From: Streptomyces sp. MspMP-M5
Lineage (GTDB): Bacteria > Actinomycetota > Actinomycetes > Streptomycetales > Streptomycetaceae
Reading direction: 5' to 3'
NCBI RefSeq assembly: GCF_000373585.1
Contig: NZ_KB891897.1
Coordinates: 1-64,000 of the forward strand
DNA length: 64,000 nucleotides
This document shows, one piece after another, positions 1-8,637 of this stretch. Under the pieces are notes generated by a model. The model was not told the origin of the DNA. It saw nothing but the letters and a program-made list of their open reading frames with translations, and searched no databases. Position numbers and translations under genes: made by a program. Within the stretch, counting starts at the first letter, position 1. Each line of letters opens with the position of its first letter.

Positions 1-1242
1 CCCCCCACCACCGCCTCCGACCTGGCCGCCCAAGGCGCCACCCTCAAGGCCCGCCAGAAGGCCCGCAACGCCACCCCCGCCAAGCTCTTCCTCCGCCGCA
101 TCGCCAACATCTTCGTGCCGCTCATCCCCGCCCTGATCGGCTGCGGCATCATCGCCGGTCTCAACGGCCTGCTCACCAACGCCGGTTGGCTCCCGTCCCT
201 GGTCCCGCCCCTGACGGCCATCGCCTCCGGCTTCATGTCCCTGATCGCGGTCTTCGTCGGCTACAACACCGCGAAGGAGTTCGGCGGCACCCCCGTCCTC
301 GGCGGCGCGGTCGCCGCCGTGATCGTCTTCCCCGGCATCGCCAACGTCACCGCCTTCGGTCAGAAGCTCGCCCCCGGCCAGGGTGGCGTCCTCGGTGCCC
401 TCGCCGCCGCCCTCCTCGCCGCCCACATCGAGAAGCAGCTCCGCAGACGCGTACCCGAGGCGCTGGACGTCCTCCTCACCCCCACCCTCACAGTCCTCCT
501 CACCGGTCTGGTCACCGTCTTCGGCCTGATGTACGCCGCCGGCGAGGTCTCGCAGGCCATCGGTACCGCCGCCGACTGGCTGCTCTCCCACGGCGGCGCG
601 CTCGCCGGCTTCCTCCTCGGCGGGCTCTTCCTCCCTCTCGTGATGCTGGGCCTCCACCAGGCCCTCATCCCCATCCACACCACCCTGATCCAGCAGCAGG
701 GCTACACGACCCTCCTGCCGATCCTCGCCATGGCCGGTGCGGGCCAGGTGGGAGCTGCCCTCGCCCTCTACGCACGCCTCCGCCGCAACCACTCGATCCG
801 TACGACGATCCGCTCCGCCCTCCCCGCAGGCTTCCTGGGGGTCGGCGAGCCCCTGATCTACGGCGTCTCGCTCCCCCTCGGCCGCCCCTTCATCACCGCC
901 TGCGTCGGAGGCGCGTTCGGCGGCGGCTTCGTGGGCCTCGTCAACCAACTCGGCGATACCGTCGGCTCCACCGCCATCGGCCCCTCCGGCCTGGCCCTCT
1001 TCCCCCTGGTCAAGGGCAACCAGGCGCTCGGCACGACGATCGCCGTCTACGCCCTCGGCCTCCTCGTCGGCTACGCGGTCGGCTTCGTCGCCACCTACTT
1101 CTTCGGCCTCAGCAAGCAGCAGCGCTCGGTCCTCAACGCGGCCACCGAGGCACCGCGACCAGAAGCCGACGCGGCCGCCCCCGACGGCCCCCGGCGAACG
1201 GACCCGGACACCCGCAACACCGCACTCGAAGGCGTTGGGTAA
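1..1242 (+). CDS. PTS sugar permease, EIIC domain, MurP type (5' end missing)
   Basis: Membrane-embedded EIIC part of a phosphoenolpyruvate:sugar phosphotransferase permease, which carries a sugar across the membrane while it is phosphorylated. The frame is open from base 1, so the start and any fused EIIB domain lie left of the window; about 413 residues are visible. The sequence is a chain of hydrophobic segments with the motifs PALIGCGIIAG, VGYNTAKEFGG, GLHQALIPIH and GFLGVGEPLIYG, the last being the conserved EIIC substrate loop. The pattern is closest to MurP-type (N-acetylmuramic acid/amino sugar) permeases, but the substrate is inferred. The last 40 residues are a hydrophilic Pro/Ala/Asp-rich tail. 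It converges on the DUF998 gene. Confidence 0.85.
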   Translation, partial: PPTTASDLAAQGATLKARQKARNATPAKLFLRRIANIFVPLIPALIGCGIIAGLNGLLTNAGWLPSLVPPLTAIASGFMSLIAVFVGYNTAKEFGGTPVLGGAVAAVIVFPGIANVTAFGQKLAPGQGGVLGALAAALLAAHIEKQLRRRVPEALDVLLTPTLTVLLTGLVTVFGLMYAAGEVSQAIGTAADWLLSHGGALAGFLLGGLFLPLVMLGLHQALIPIHTTLIQQQGYTTLLPILAMAGAGQVGAALALYARLRRNHSIRTTIRSALPAGFLGVGEPLIYGVSLPLGRPFITACVGGAFGGGFVGLVNQLGDTVGSTAIGPSGLALFPLVKGNQALGTTIAVYALGLLVGYAVGFVATYFFGLSKQQRSVLNAATEAPRPEADAAAPDGPRRTDPDTRNTALEGVG

Positions 1243-1247
1243 CCGCC

Positions 1248-1270
1248 CCCGGGCCCCGCGGGGCTCCCGG
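1248..1270 (+). terminator. Possible terminator hairpin after the PTS gene
   Basis: Short GC-only hairpin starting 6 bases after the stop codon, with CCGGG/CCCC arms pairing across a GC turn. It has no T tract, as is usual in Streptomyces, and the stem is imperfect, so this is a weak call. Confidence 0.35.
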
Positions 1271-1686
1271 CTGGGCCGCCAAGCCCGCCTGACCCGCCTG
1301 ACGCTCTCCGCGGGCGATTGCGCGTCCTTGACGCCGTAATGGCCGTAGCCCCAGCGGCGGGAGGCTGGAGCAGCCCCGGCGGCGGATTGGAGCGGCCCCG
1401 GCGGCGGGTTGGCCGGCCAGAGGCGTACCCCCAGCCACATCCCGGCCATGTCCTAGGCGCGTTGAGCCGACCGCGTCTTGGTTGTGTTGGGTGCCGGGCT
1501 GCTCGGGCAGGGCCCCAGGCCGGATCACCCTGGATCAGGCAGACCGGATCGCCACTGGACCAGGTGACGGTCAAACGGCCGCGCCCGGACCGCCACGCTC
1601 CGGAGGGCCGCTCTGCGGACCTGCTCGTGCTCGCTCTCGCTCCGAATCGCCACGCTGCCACTGCCGACCGGCTCATTCCGGGCCGC
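1271..1686. other. Intergenic region between convergent genes, no gene seen
   Basis: About 415 bases between the 3' ends of the PTS permease and the DUF998 gene. Open frames here lack family features and ribosome sites and look like by-products of the GC content. The right part continues the Gly/Pro/Ala-coding repeat character of the DUF998 tail (GGGCCG and CTCCGG motifs). No operator or RNA seen. Confidence 0.5.
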
Positions 1687-2955
1687 TCACTCCGGGCCGG
1701 CCGGCTCCGATCCTGCTTCTCCCGAAGTACCCGGCTCCTGGATGGCTGTTCCGGGAGCGCCCGGTCCCGGAGCGCCTGGCTCCCGAGCTTCCTGCGGCGC
1801 GTTGGTTGCGCCGCGGGCGCCCGGTTCCGGAGCGCCCGGTCCCCGGGCGCCCAGCCCAGGGCCACCGGGCTCCCCAGCCGCCACCTCTGGCCCACCCGGC
1901 CGCTGGTCGACGGCCTCAGAAGCGGTCGCCTCGGGAACACCCGCCTCTGGAAGGCCCTTGGGAACGCCGACTTCGGAAGTGCCCTGTCCCGCAGCCGACA
2001 GCCTCGGCGCCCCTTGCTGCGTAGTGCTTTGCTCCGTGGTGACCTGCTCCGTAGCGGACGGCTCCGGAGTAGGCGCAAGGTCGGTCTCGCGGCCGGTAGT
2101 TGATCCGTTCTCGTGGTGGGCAAGCGTGCGCTTCTCGTCGCCCGCAGGCGGTGCGTCCTCGTGGCCCGGGGGTGTGTTGTGGCAGGCGCGTCGGAGGCCC
2201 TCCACGTAGCGGGCCCAGGGGCCGTCCCAGTGGCCTGCCCAGCGGCGACGGCGGCGTGCCGAGCGGCCGAGTGCCCCGGCCAGCAGAAGGAACCACACGC
2301 CGACGAGGGCCAGGTGGACGCGCTGGGGGACGCCGTGCCAGCCGGGGTGGCCGATGAGCGGGCCGACGGTGAGGATCGCGGCGGGCATGGCGACGGCCAG
2401 AACGCGCGGACCCCAGCGGCGGACGGCCGGCATCGGGGGACGCTGCACGGCGGCCGCACGGCTGAGGAAGGCCATCGAGGCGAAAAGGAAGAAGTGGGCG
2501 AAGGCGCTGGTGGCGGTGTGCCAGGGGTGGACGGCCAGGCAGCCGCGTTCCACCGAGGGGGCGCAGGCCATGGGGAGCAGGACGTCGGCCAGTGAGGAGA
2601 GTCCGAGGCCGACCAGCGCGAGCCAACCCGTACGGGCCCAGCGGCCGTGGCCGGAGGGTGTGCTGCGGGCGAGCAGCGCGCCGGCGATGACGAGGAGCGC
2701 GCAGCCGGCTTCCAGGGCGCCGAAGAGGCGGCGCAGCGGCTGGTCGGCGGCGTAGAGCTCGCTGACGTAGGAGTTGCGGGGGTCGAGGCCGGTGTGGAGG
2801 ACGAATTCCAGCAGCCACCAGTTGTAGAGCAGGGCGGCGACGGCGAAGAGGACGGCCGCCGCCGCCTCCCGTCCGGCGTAGCGGGTGGTGGGGGCGACCA
2901 CGGGCTCGTAGACGGTGCGGGCACCGGGCCTCGTGTGGTTCGGGACGTTCGGCAC
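1687..2955 (-). CDS. DUF998 integral membrane protein with long Pro/Gly/Ala-rich tail
   Basis: Predicted membrane protein of the DUF998 family; function unknown. The GTG start at 2955 has an AGGA ribosome site 7 bases upstream, giving 422 residues; the frame is open further upstream, but that stretch does not look like protein. The N-terminal 230 residues hold about six hydrophobic segments (for example AAAAVLFAVAALLYNWWLL and FLLLAGALG) and the family-like HPWHT/AFAHFF region. The C-terminal 190 residues are low-complexity, first Thr/Glu/Gln-rich and then PGAPGPG-like repeats, presumably disordered and outside the membrane. The gene is monocistronic and converges on the PTS permease. Confidence 0.7.
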   Translation of the reverse strand: MPNVPNHTRPGARTVYEPVVAPTTRYAGREAAAAVLFAVAALLYNWWLLEFVLHTGLDPRNSYVSELYAADQPLRRLFGALEAGCALLVIAGALLARSTPSGHGRWARTGWLALVGLGLSSLADVLLPMACAPSVERGCLAVHPWHTATSAFAHFFLFASMAFLSRAAAVQRPPMPAVRRWGPRVLAVAMPAAILTVGPLIGHPGWHGVPQRVHLALVGVWFLLLAGALGRSARRRRRWAGHWDGPWARYVEGLRRACHNTPPGHEDAPPAGDEKRTLAHHENGSTTGRETDLAPTPEPSATEQVTTEQSTTQQGAPRLSAAGQGTSEVGVPKGLPEAGVPEATASEAVDQRPGGPEVAAGEPGGPGLGARGPGAPEPGARGATNAPQEAREPGAPGPGAPGTAIQEPGTSGEAGSEPAGPE

Positions 2956-3555
2956 GGGCGGGTCCTGTTCCGGGTGGGGTCGGGGGCCAGGTCCGAGGTT
3001 CTCCCCGCCAGGGCCCACTATGGTGGCGCGCCGGTCGGAGGCGCGCCGGGCAGCCACTCGACAGGGCGAACCGATCCCCCGTTCGCGGGAACCGCCCGGG
3101 GGACGCAGGGACGGCGCTGCGGACGTCATCGAGGCCGCGGGAACGGAACGAGGGACCGGGCCACGGACCACGCCGGGAACCGAATGAGGGACCGGAACCA
3201 GGAACCGAATCACGAGTCCGGAGTCCGGATCACGGGTCCGGATCAAGGGCGGCACCGGCAACGCATGGCCGGCCAGTTGCCCGAGCACGGCGGCGCGTGG
3301 CCAGTCACCCAAGGACGGCGGCGCATGGCCGGTCGCGCAGGGACGGCGACGTGTGGCCAGCGGCGTAAGCCACCCTCACCGACCACCATCACCGAGGAGC
3401 AGCGGCGCGAGGCCACCACCGAAGGGAATGCCAAGAAGAAGACGACGCAAAGAAGCAAGGAAAAAGAACAAGAAGAGGACGGAAAGGCGCCCTCACCCCC
3501 AGATCAGCCGCCCCCGGACCGCGCCAGGGCCGCCCGCCCCCTGCCCCGAAAACGC
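2956..3555. other. Long spacer with short repeats and a purine-rich tract, no gene supported
   Basis: Upstream of the DUF998 gene and downstream of groEL2. It holds many short imperfect repeats (GAACCGAATgA, GTCCGGAtCA), a 28-bp tandem array (3259-3370) and, at about 3415-3485, an unusually A-rich purine tract (AAGAAGAAGACGACG, GGAAAAAGAACAAGAAG). Frames crossing the tract encode only Lys/Arg/Glu runs. The promoter of the DUF998 gene must lie here but is not recognisable. Confidence 0.5.
3259..3370. repeat. Four imperfect tandem copies of a 28-bp unit
   Basis: Units begin at 3259, 3287, 3315 and 3343, exactly 28 bases apart. The shared core is ACGGCGGCGCATGGCC followed by GGTC or AGTC; the last third of each unit varies. 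It reads as a small degenerate minisatellite, not a CRISPR, because the copies abut without spacers. Confidence 0.7.
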
Positions 3556-3598
3556 CGCCGGGGCGGTACCCCCTGGGAGAGGGGGTACCGCCCCGGCG
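3556..3598 (-). terminator. groEL2: Terminator of groEL2
   Basis: A perfect 19-bp inverted repeat (3556-3574 against 3580-3598) around the 5-base loop GGGAG, ending 44 bases after the groEL2 stop codon. The arm includes GGGGCGGTACCCCCT. A very stable rho-independent-type hairpin without a T run; it could stop transcription from both sides. Confidence 0.85.
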
Positions 3599-3642
3599 AA
3601 CGGAACGGACGTTGATCGACCGGCGGACGGGGCCGCGGTGGA

Positions 3643-5265
<1,623 letters not shown>

Positions 5266-5428
5266 GTGAAGTGGTCCCTCCGGACTGATGGGGTACCCCC
5301 TGCCCGAACAGTGTGACGAGCTTGGGGGAGGAAGCTCAGGACCGCGCTGGCGCCCGCGACGGACGGCCCGCATGCCGTGTGGTTCCTTGCCCCACCTGGC
5401 GTGCCGGCCTCACCGACCCGATCCACAT

Positions 5429-5455
5429 TCAGCACTCTCACGGGGAGAGTGCTAA
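5429..5455 (-). promoter_or_regulatory. groEL2: CIRCE operator 1 (HrcA site), promoter-distal copy
   Basis: Half-sites TCAGCACTC (5429-5437) and GAGTGCTAA (5447-5455) with a 9-base spacer; this differs from the CIRCE consensus TTAGCACTC-N9-GAGTGCTAA at one position. It lies about 165 bases before the groEL2 start and, from the promoter reading, at the beginning of the transcript. Confidence 0.93.
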
Positions 5456-5460
5456 CGCAA

Positions 5461-5490
5461 TGATTAGCACTCGCACCAGGCGAGTGCAAG
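5461..5490 (-). promoter_or_regulatory. groEL2: groEL2 promoter overlapped by CIRCE operator 2
   Basis: The second CIRCE is TTAGCACTC (5464-5472), nine bases, then GAGTGCAAG (5482-5490); the right half matches six of nine consensus positions. Read on the minus strand, the same bases give -35 TTGCAC (5489-5484), a 17-base spacer and -10 TAATCA (5466-5461). HrcA bound here would cover the promoter, while the first CIRCE lies just downstream. The two operators are 8 bases apart. Confidence 0.85.
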
Positions 5491-5907
5491 CGGCTTGGGG
5501 ATGTCTCCCGGTGGGGTGCGGTCGGTTGCGGGCCGGCGGACGGGCGCGACAGCAGGCGGCCGCCGGCCCGGGAGGCGGCCGTCCCACACCTCATACGCGC
5601 CCGCGTGCGCCGGGTTCCCCCACGCGCCGGGCCGTCCCGCGACGCGGTCGTGCACTGCGCACCCGCGTGCATGCGTCCTGGCGGGTCCCAACGCGCCCGA
5701 ACGAGTCCCGACGAGTCCCGACGCGTCCCCATTCGACGGCGGGGGCGCGGCAATGCCCCTCCCCCCGTACGCGCCCCTCACGCCCGCGTGGCAGCGCGAG
5801 GTGATGCGCCGCGGGACGCTGCGGCGCAGGGCGGGATGCGGCGCGAGGCATGTGGCACGGAGCAATATCCCGCAGGGCAGCGCCCCCGCCATCACCCCGG
5901 CACGACA
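5491..5907. other. Spacer upstream of groEL2, no gene seen
   Basis: About 415 bases between the groEL2 promoter and the terminator of the cold-shock gene. It carries short repeats around 5695-5730 (CGACGAGTCC repeated, then CGACGCGTCC). Several open frames cross it on both strands, but none has a ribosome site or recognisable protein features. Confidence 0.5.
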
Positions 5908-5946
5908 GAAGGCCCGCAGCCCCGTTCACCGGGGTTGCGGGCCTTC
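5908..5946 (-). terminator. Terminator of the cold-shock gene
   Basis: A 17-bp stem (5908-5924 with 5930-5946, one G-T pair) around the loop TTCAC; the arm includes AAGGCCCGCA. It lies 26 bases after the stop codon. Confidence 0.85.
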
Positions 5947-5972
5947 CGCCGACGATGCAGTCGGCCGCCGCC

Positions 5973-6176
5973 TCAGGCGGTGACCCGGACCATGTCCGCC
6001 TGTGGCCCCTTCTGGCCCTGCGAGATCTCGAACTCGACCCGCTGACCCTCCTCAAGGGTGCGGTAACCGTCCATCTGGATCGCGCTGTAGTGGACGAATA
6101 CATCCGCACCACCGTCGACCGCGATGAAGCCGTACCCCTTCTCCGCGTTGAACCACTTGACGGTGCCCTGAGCCAT
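5973..6176 (-). CDS. Cold-shock domain protein (CspA family)
   Basis: Small single-stranded nucleic-acid-binding protein of 67 residues that acts as an RNA chaperone. Both RNA-binding motifs are present: RNP1 KGYGFI (13-18) and RNP2 VFVHY (26-30), in the single five-strand OB fold. The start has GGGGAG upstream. It stands alone between groEL2 and metO with its own strong terminator. The roughly 350 bases upstream are AT-richer than the rest of the window, which suits a long regulated 5' leader as in other csp genes, though this is inference. Streptomyces carry many csp paralogues, so a specific name is not given. Confidence 0.95.
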   Translation of the reverse strand: MAQGTVKWFNAEKGYGFIAVDGGADVFVHYSAIQMDGYRTLEEGQRVEFEISQGQKGPQADMVRVTA

Positions 6177-6533
6177 GCCTAACTCCCCTATTACTGGCCC
6201 TTGCGCAGGACCGCACTTCGCGGACCCGGGTCAGACCTCACCCCCCGGGAATGGCCCGTGGGGTGTGCGCCGGAACGCGTCGACCGCCGCTGAATGTATC
6301 TGGACCAATGCCCAGCGCAACAGGTCAATCGGACGAGAATTCTGGCGTCGGAGAAACGGCTGTATACGCTCAAATGGCGTTATTGTGGCCCGATTCGGGC
6401 CGGGAATATGCCACACAACCGACAAAACGCGCACACAACTTGCGCACAAGTCACCGCGATCTCATATGCGTTCGGCATGCACGCGGAGATAACCGGAGGG
6501 GGATCACCCCAATGGTATCCCCTTTCACAACAC
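6177..6533 (-). other. AT-rich upstream region of the cold-shock gene
   Basis: Between the csp start and the metO terminator. From about 6280 to 6530 the base composition drops well below the genome's usual GC, with stretches such as GAATTCTGGCG, TGTATACGCTC and GGGAATATGCC. No protein frame is convincing. It probably holds the csp promoter and an untranslated leader on the minus strand; I could not fix the transcription start. Confidence 0.45.
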
Positions 6534-6572
6534 GGAATTGCCCCGTCCGTTTAGGTCGGACGGGGCAATTCC
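6534..6572 (-). terminator. metO: Terminator after metO
   Basis: A perfect 16-bp stem, GGAATTGCCCCGTCCG (6534-6549) with its complement (6557-6572), loop TTTAGGT. It is 100 bases downstream of the metO stop and closes the riboswitch-metM-metO transcription unit. Confidence 0.85.
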
Positions 6573-6672
6573 AGTCAGTGCAGGGGAAGAATTGGCGCAA
6601 ATGCGATCCGGGCCGATCCGGGACGTTCCGCGCCGACCACCCTCGGGCAGGTCGGCGACCGCCGGGACGGGG

Positions 6673-6957
6673 CTACGCCCCCGAACCTCCCGCCACCGCC
6701 GGGATGATGGAGATGCCCGCCCCGTCCGGGGTCGGCGTCTGCAGGCCCTGCTCGAAGCGGACGTCGTCGTCGTTGACGTAGACGTTCACGAAGCGGCGCA
6801 GCTTGCCGGCGTCGTCGAGCACGCGGGCGGCGATGCCCTGGTGGTTCTTGTCCAGGTCGGCGATCACCTCGGAGAGGGTCGCGCCCTCGGCGGTGACCTC
6901 GGCCTCGCCGCCGGTGTACGTGCGCAGGATGGTGGGGATGCGGACCTTGACGCTCAT
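6673..6957 (-). CDS. metO: Sulfur-carrier protein of the MoaD/ThiS family (MetO type)
   Basis: A 94-residue ubiquitin-fold protein that carries sulfide as a C-terminal thiocarboxylate. The body reads VKVRIPTILRTYTGG ... VNVYVNDDDVR, as in CysO/MoaD proteins, and the end is PAVAGG followed by three extra residues, SGA. Carriers must end in Gly-Gly to be activated, so SGA would have to be clipped first. The start has GGAAGG upstream. The gene lies 57 bases downstream of the threonine-synthase-like gene, in one unit under a SAM riboswitch. In the MetM/MetO route known from Streptomyces, the carrier gives sulfur to O-phosphohomoserine to make homocysteine. Alternatives are a CysO-like or molybdopterin carrier; the context favours MetO. 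Confidence 0.85.
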   Translation of the reverse strand: MSVKVRIPTILRTYTGGEAEVTAEGATLSEVIADLDKNHQGIAARVLDDAGKLRRFVNVYVNDDDVRFEQGLQTPTPDGAGISIIPAVAGGSGA

Positions 6958-7014
6958 GGTGGATGCCTTCCGGGGCTACGGGGGTGGGGAGTCGGGGGCG
7001 GGACGGGGTCCGGC

Positions 7015-8292
7015 TCAGCCGGCCAGGCCGGCCGCGCGGAACGCGTCCAGGTCCGGCCGGATGGTGGCGGTGGGCCCGTCGGCGACGGCGTCGAGGGTCT
7101 TCAGGCCGTCACCGGTGTTCAGCACCACGGTGGTCAGCGACGGGTCCAGGACGCCGTTCTCGATGAGCTTCTTGGTCACGCCGACGGTCACGCCGCCCGC
7201 GGTCTCCGCGAAGATCCCCTCGGTGCGGGCCAGCAGCTCGATCGCCTCGACGATCTGCGGGTCGGTGACGTCCTCGACGGCACCGCCGGTGCGGCGCGCG
7301 ATGTCGAGCACGTACGGGCCGTCCGCGGGGTTGCCGATCGCCAGGGACTTGGCGATGGTGTTCGGCTTCTGCGGCCGGACGACCTCGTGTCCGGCCTTGA
7401 AGGCCGCGGAGACCGGGGAGCAGCCCTCGGCCTGGGCGCCGAAGATCCGGTACGGCCGGTCCTCGACGAGGCCGAGGGCGATCAGCTCCTTCAGCCCCTT
7501 GTCGATCTTGGTGAGCTGGGAGCCGGAGGCGACCGGGATGACGATCTGGTCCGGCAGCCGCCAGCCGAGCTGCTCGCAGATCTCGTAGGCCAGCGTCTTG
7601 GAGCCCTCGCCGTAGTAGGGGCGGAGGTTGACGTTGACGAAGCCCCAGCCCTCGCCCAGCGGGTCGCCGATGAGTTCGGAGCAGAAGCGGTTGACGTCGT
7701 CGTAGTTGCCGTCGATGGCGACGAGGTCGCCACCGTAGACCGCGGCCATCACGACCTTGCCGGGCTCCAGGTCGTGCGGGATGAAGACGCAGGACTTCAG
7801 GCCCGCGCGGCGCGCCGCGGCGCCGACCGCGCCGGCGAGGTTGCCGGTCGAGGAGCAGGAGAGGGTGGTGAAGCCGAAGGCGCGGGCGGCCTCGACGGCG
7901 ATCGCGACGACCCGGTCCTTGAAGGAGTGGGTGGGGTTGCCGGAGTCGTCCTTGACGTACAGGCCGCCGGTGACGCCGAGTTCGGCGGCGAGCCGGTCGG
8001 CCTGGACGAGCTTGGTGAAGCCGGGGTTGAGGTTGGGCTTGTCGGCCACGTCGGCGGGGACGGGCAGCAGCGGGGCGTAGCGCCAGATGTTGGCGGGGCC
8101 GGCCTCGATCCGCTTCTTCAGGCCCTCGGGGTCGCCGGTGGGGAGGTCGTAGGCCACTTCGACGGGGCCGAAGCATTCCTGGCAGGCGAAGATCGGGCCG
8201 AGCGGGAAGCGCCGGCCGCATTCGCGACAGGAGAGCGCGACGGCGGGACCGAGGGATACGGCGGAAGTGGGTTCGGTTGCTTGCACAGCCAT
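7015..8292 (-). CDS. metM: Threonine-synthase-like PLP enzyme, probable homocysteine synthase MetM
   Basis: PLP enzyme of the threonine synthase fold, 425 residues. It has an N-terminal zinc-ribbon-like CxxC...CxxC (22, 25, 37, 40), the PLP lysine in NPTHSFKDR (about 125) and the serine/glycine-rich SSTGNLAGAVG phosphate loop. The usual automatic label is threonine synthase. Two context signs argue for homocysteine synthesis instead: a SAM-I riboswitch directly upstream, and a sulfur-carrier gene as its operon partner. In the MetM/MetO route the enzyme takes O-phosphohomoserine and the carrier thiocarboxylate. A canonical thrC would be expected elsewhere with hom and thrB. Start chosen at 8292, after GGAGAAAGG; an ATG 11 codons upstream lies within the riboswitch P1 arm. 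Confidence 0.8.
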   Translation of the reverse strand: MAVQATEPTSAVSLGPAVALSCRECGRRFPLGPIFACQECFGPVEVAYDLPTGDPEGLKKRIEAGPANIWRYAPLLPVPADVADKPNLNPGFTKLVQADRLAAELGVTGGLYVKDDSGNPTHSFKDRVVAIAVEAARAFGFTTLSCSSTGNLAGAVGAAARRAGLKSCVFIPHDLEPGKVVMAAVYGGDLVAIDGNYDDVNRFCSELIGDPLGEGWGFVNVNLRPYYGEGSKTLAYEICEQLGWRLPDQIVIPVASGSQLTKIDKGLKELIALGLVEDRPYRIFGAQAEGCSPVSAAFKAGHEVVRPQKPNTIAKSLAIGNPADGPYVLDIARRTGGAVEDVTDPQIVEAIELLARTEGIFAETAGGVTVGVTKKLIENGVLDPSLTTVVLNTGDGLKTLDAVADGPTATIRPDLDAFRAAGLAG

Positions 8293-8311
8293 GGAGGCGA
8301 GGCCCTTTCTC

Positions 8312-8461
8312 CTCATCTTCCTCACGACGCACCTCGCCGTGAGACGGATTTGGCACCTTCCCTAGCCGGGAGCCTCGCGCGCGCCGTGCTGCGGCTGCGG
8401 AGATCGGCTGGAGGGTTGCCGGGGCTTCAACGGGCCGTGTCCCTCTGCCCCTCTGGATGAG
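8312..8461 (-). promoter_or_regulatory. metM: SAM-I (S-box) riboswitch upstream of metM
   Basis: On the minus strand the conserved S-box core is present in order: CTCATCCAGAG, a GGCAGAGGGAC stretch, GGCCCGTTGAAGCC, CGGCAACC, then AGGTGCCAAATCC, and the closing GATGAG. P1 pairs CTCATC (8461-8456) with GATGAG (8317-8312). The kink-turn and SAM pocket sequences are intact. The P1 3' arm runs directly into GGAGAAAGG, the ribosome site of metM, and no separate terminator hairpin is seen, so control of translation is more likely than attenuation. Confidence 0.92.
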
Positions 8462-8637
8462 CGGTATGGCGCTGGGCGGACCCAGGCGTTTGTCGCGCGG
8501 TGACCCCGACATGCGGCGGTCGTCCACGTTGTTCAAGACTGTAACCGAAGGCAGTCGCCGTTGAGATAGTCGTCCGGTCCGCGAGATGGATCACATAACG
8601 GGCTTCCGTTCGGGGGCCACCGAGGAGAGTCGTAGAC

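Noticed and set aside
3259..3370. Possible CRISPR (28-bp period, like many CRISPR repeats)
   Set aside because: Copies are imperfect and directly joined; there are no spacers and no cas genes.
3243..3458. Minus-strand 71-residue frame beginning with a signal-like stretch (MLLCVVFFLAF)
   Set aside because: The start is TTG without a ribosome site, the hydrophobic run comes from the purine tract, and the rest lies within the 28-bp repeat.
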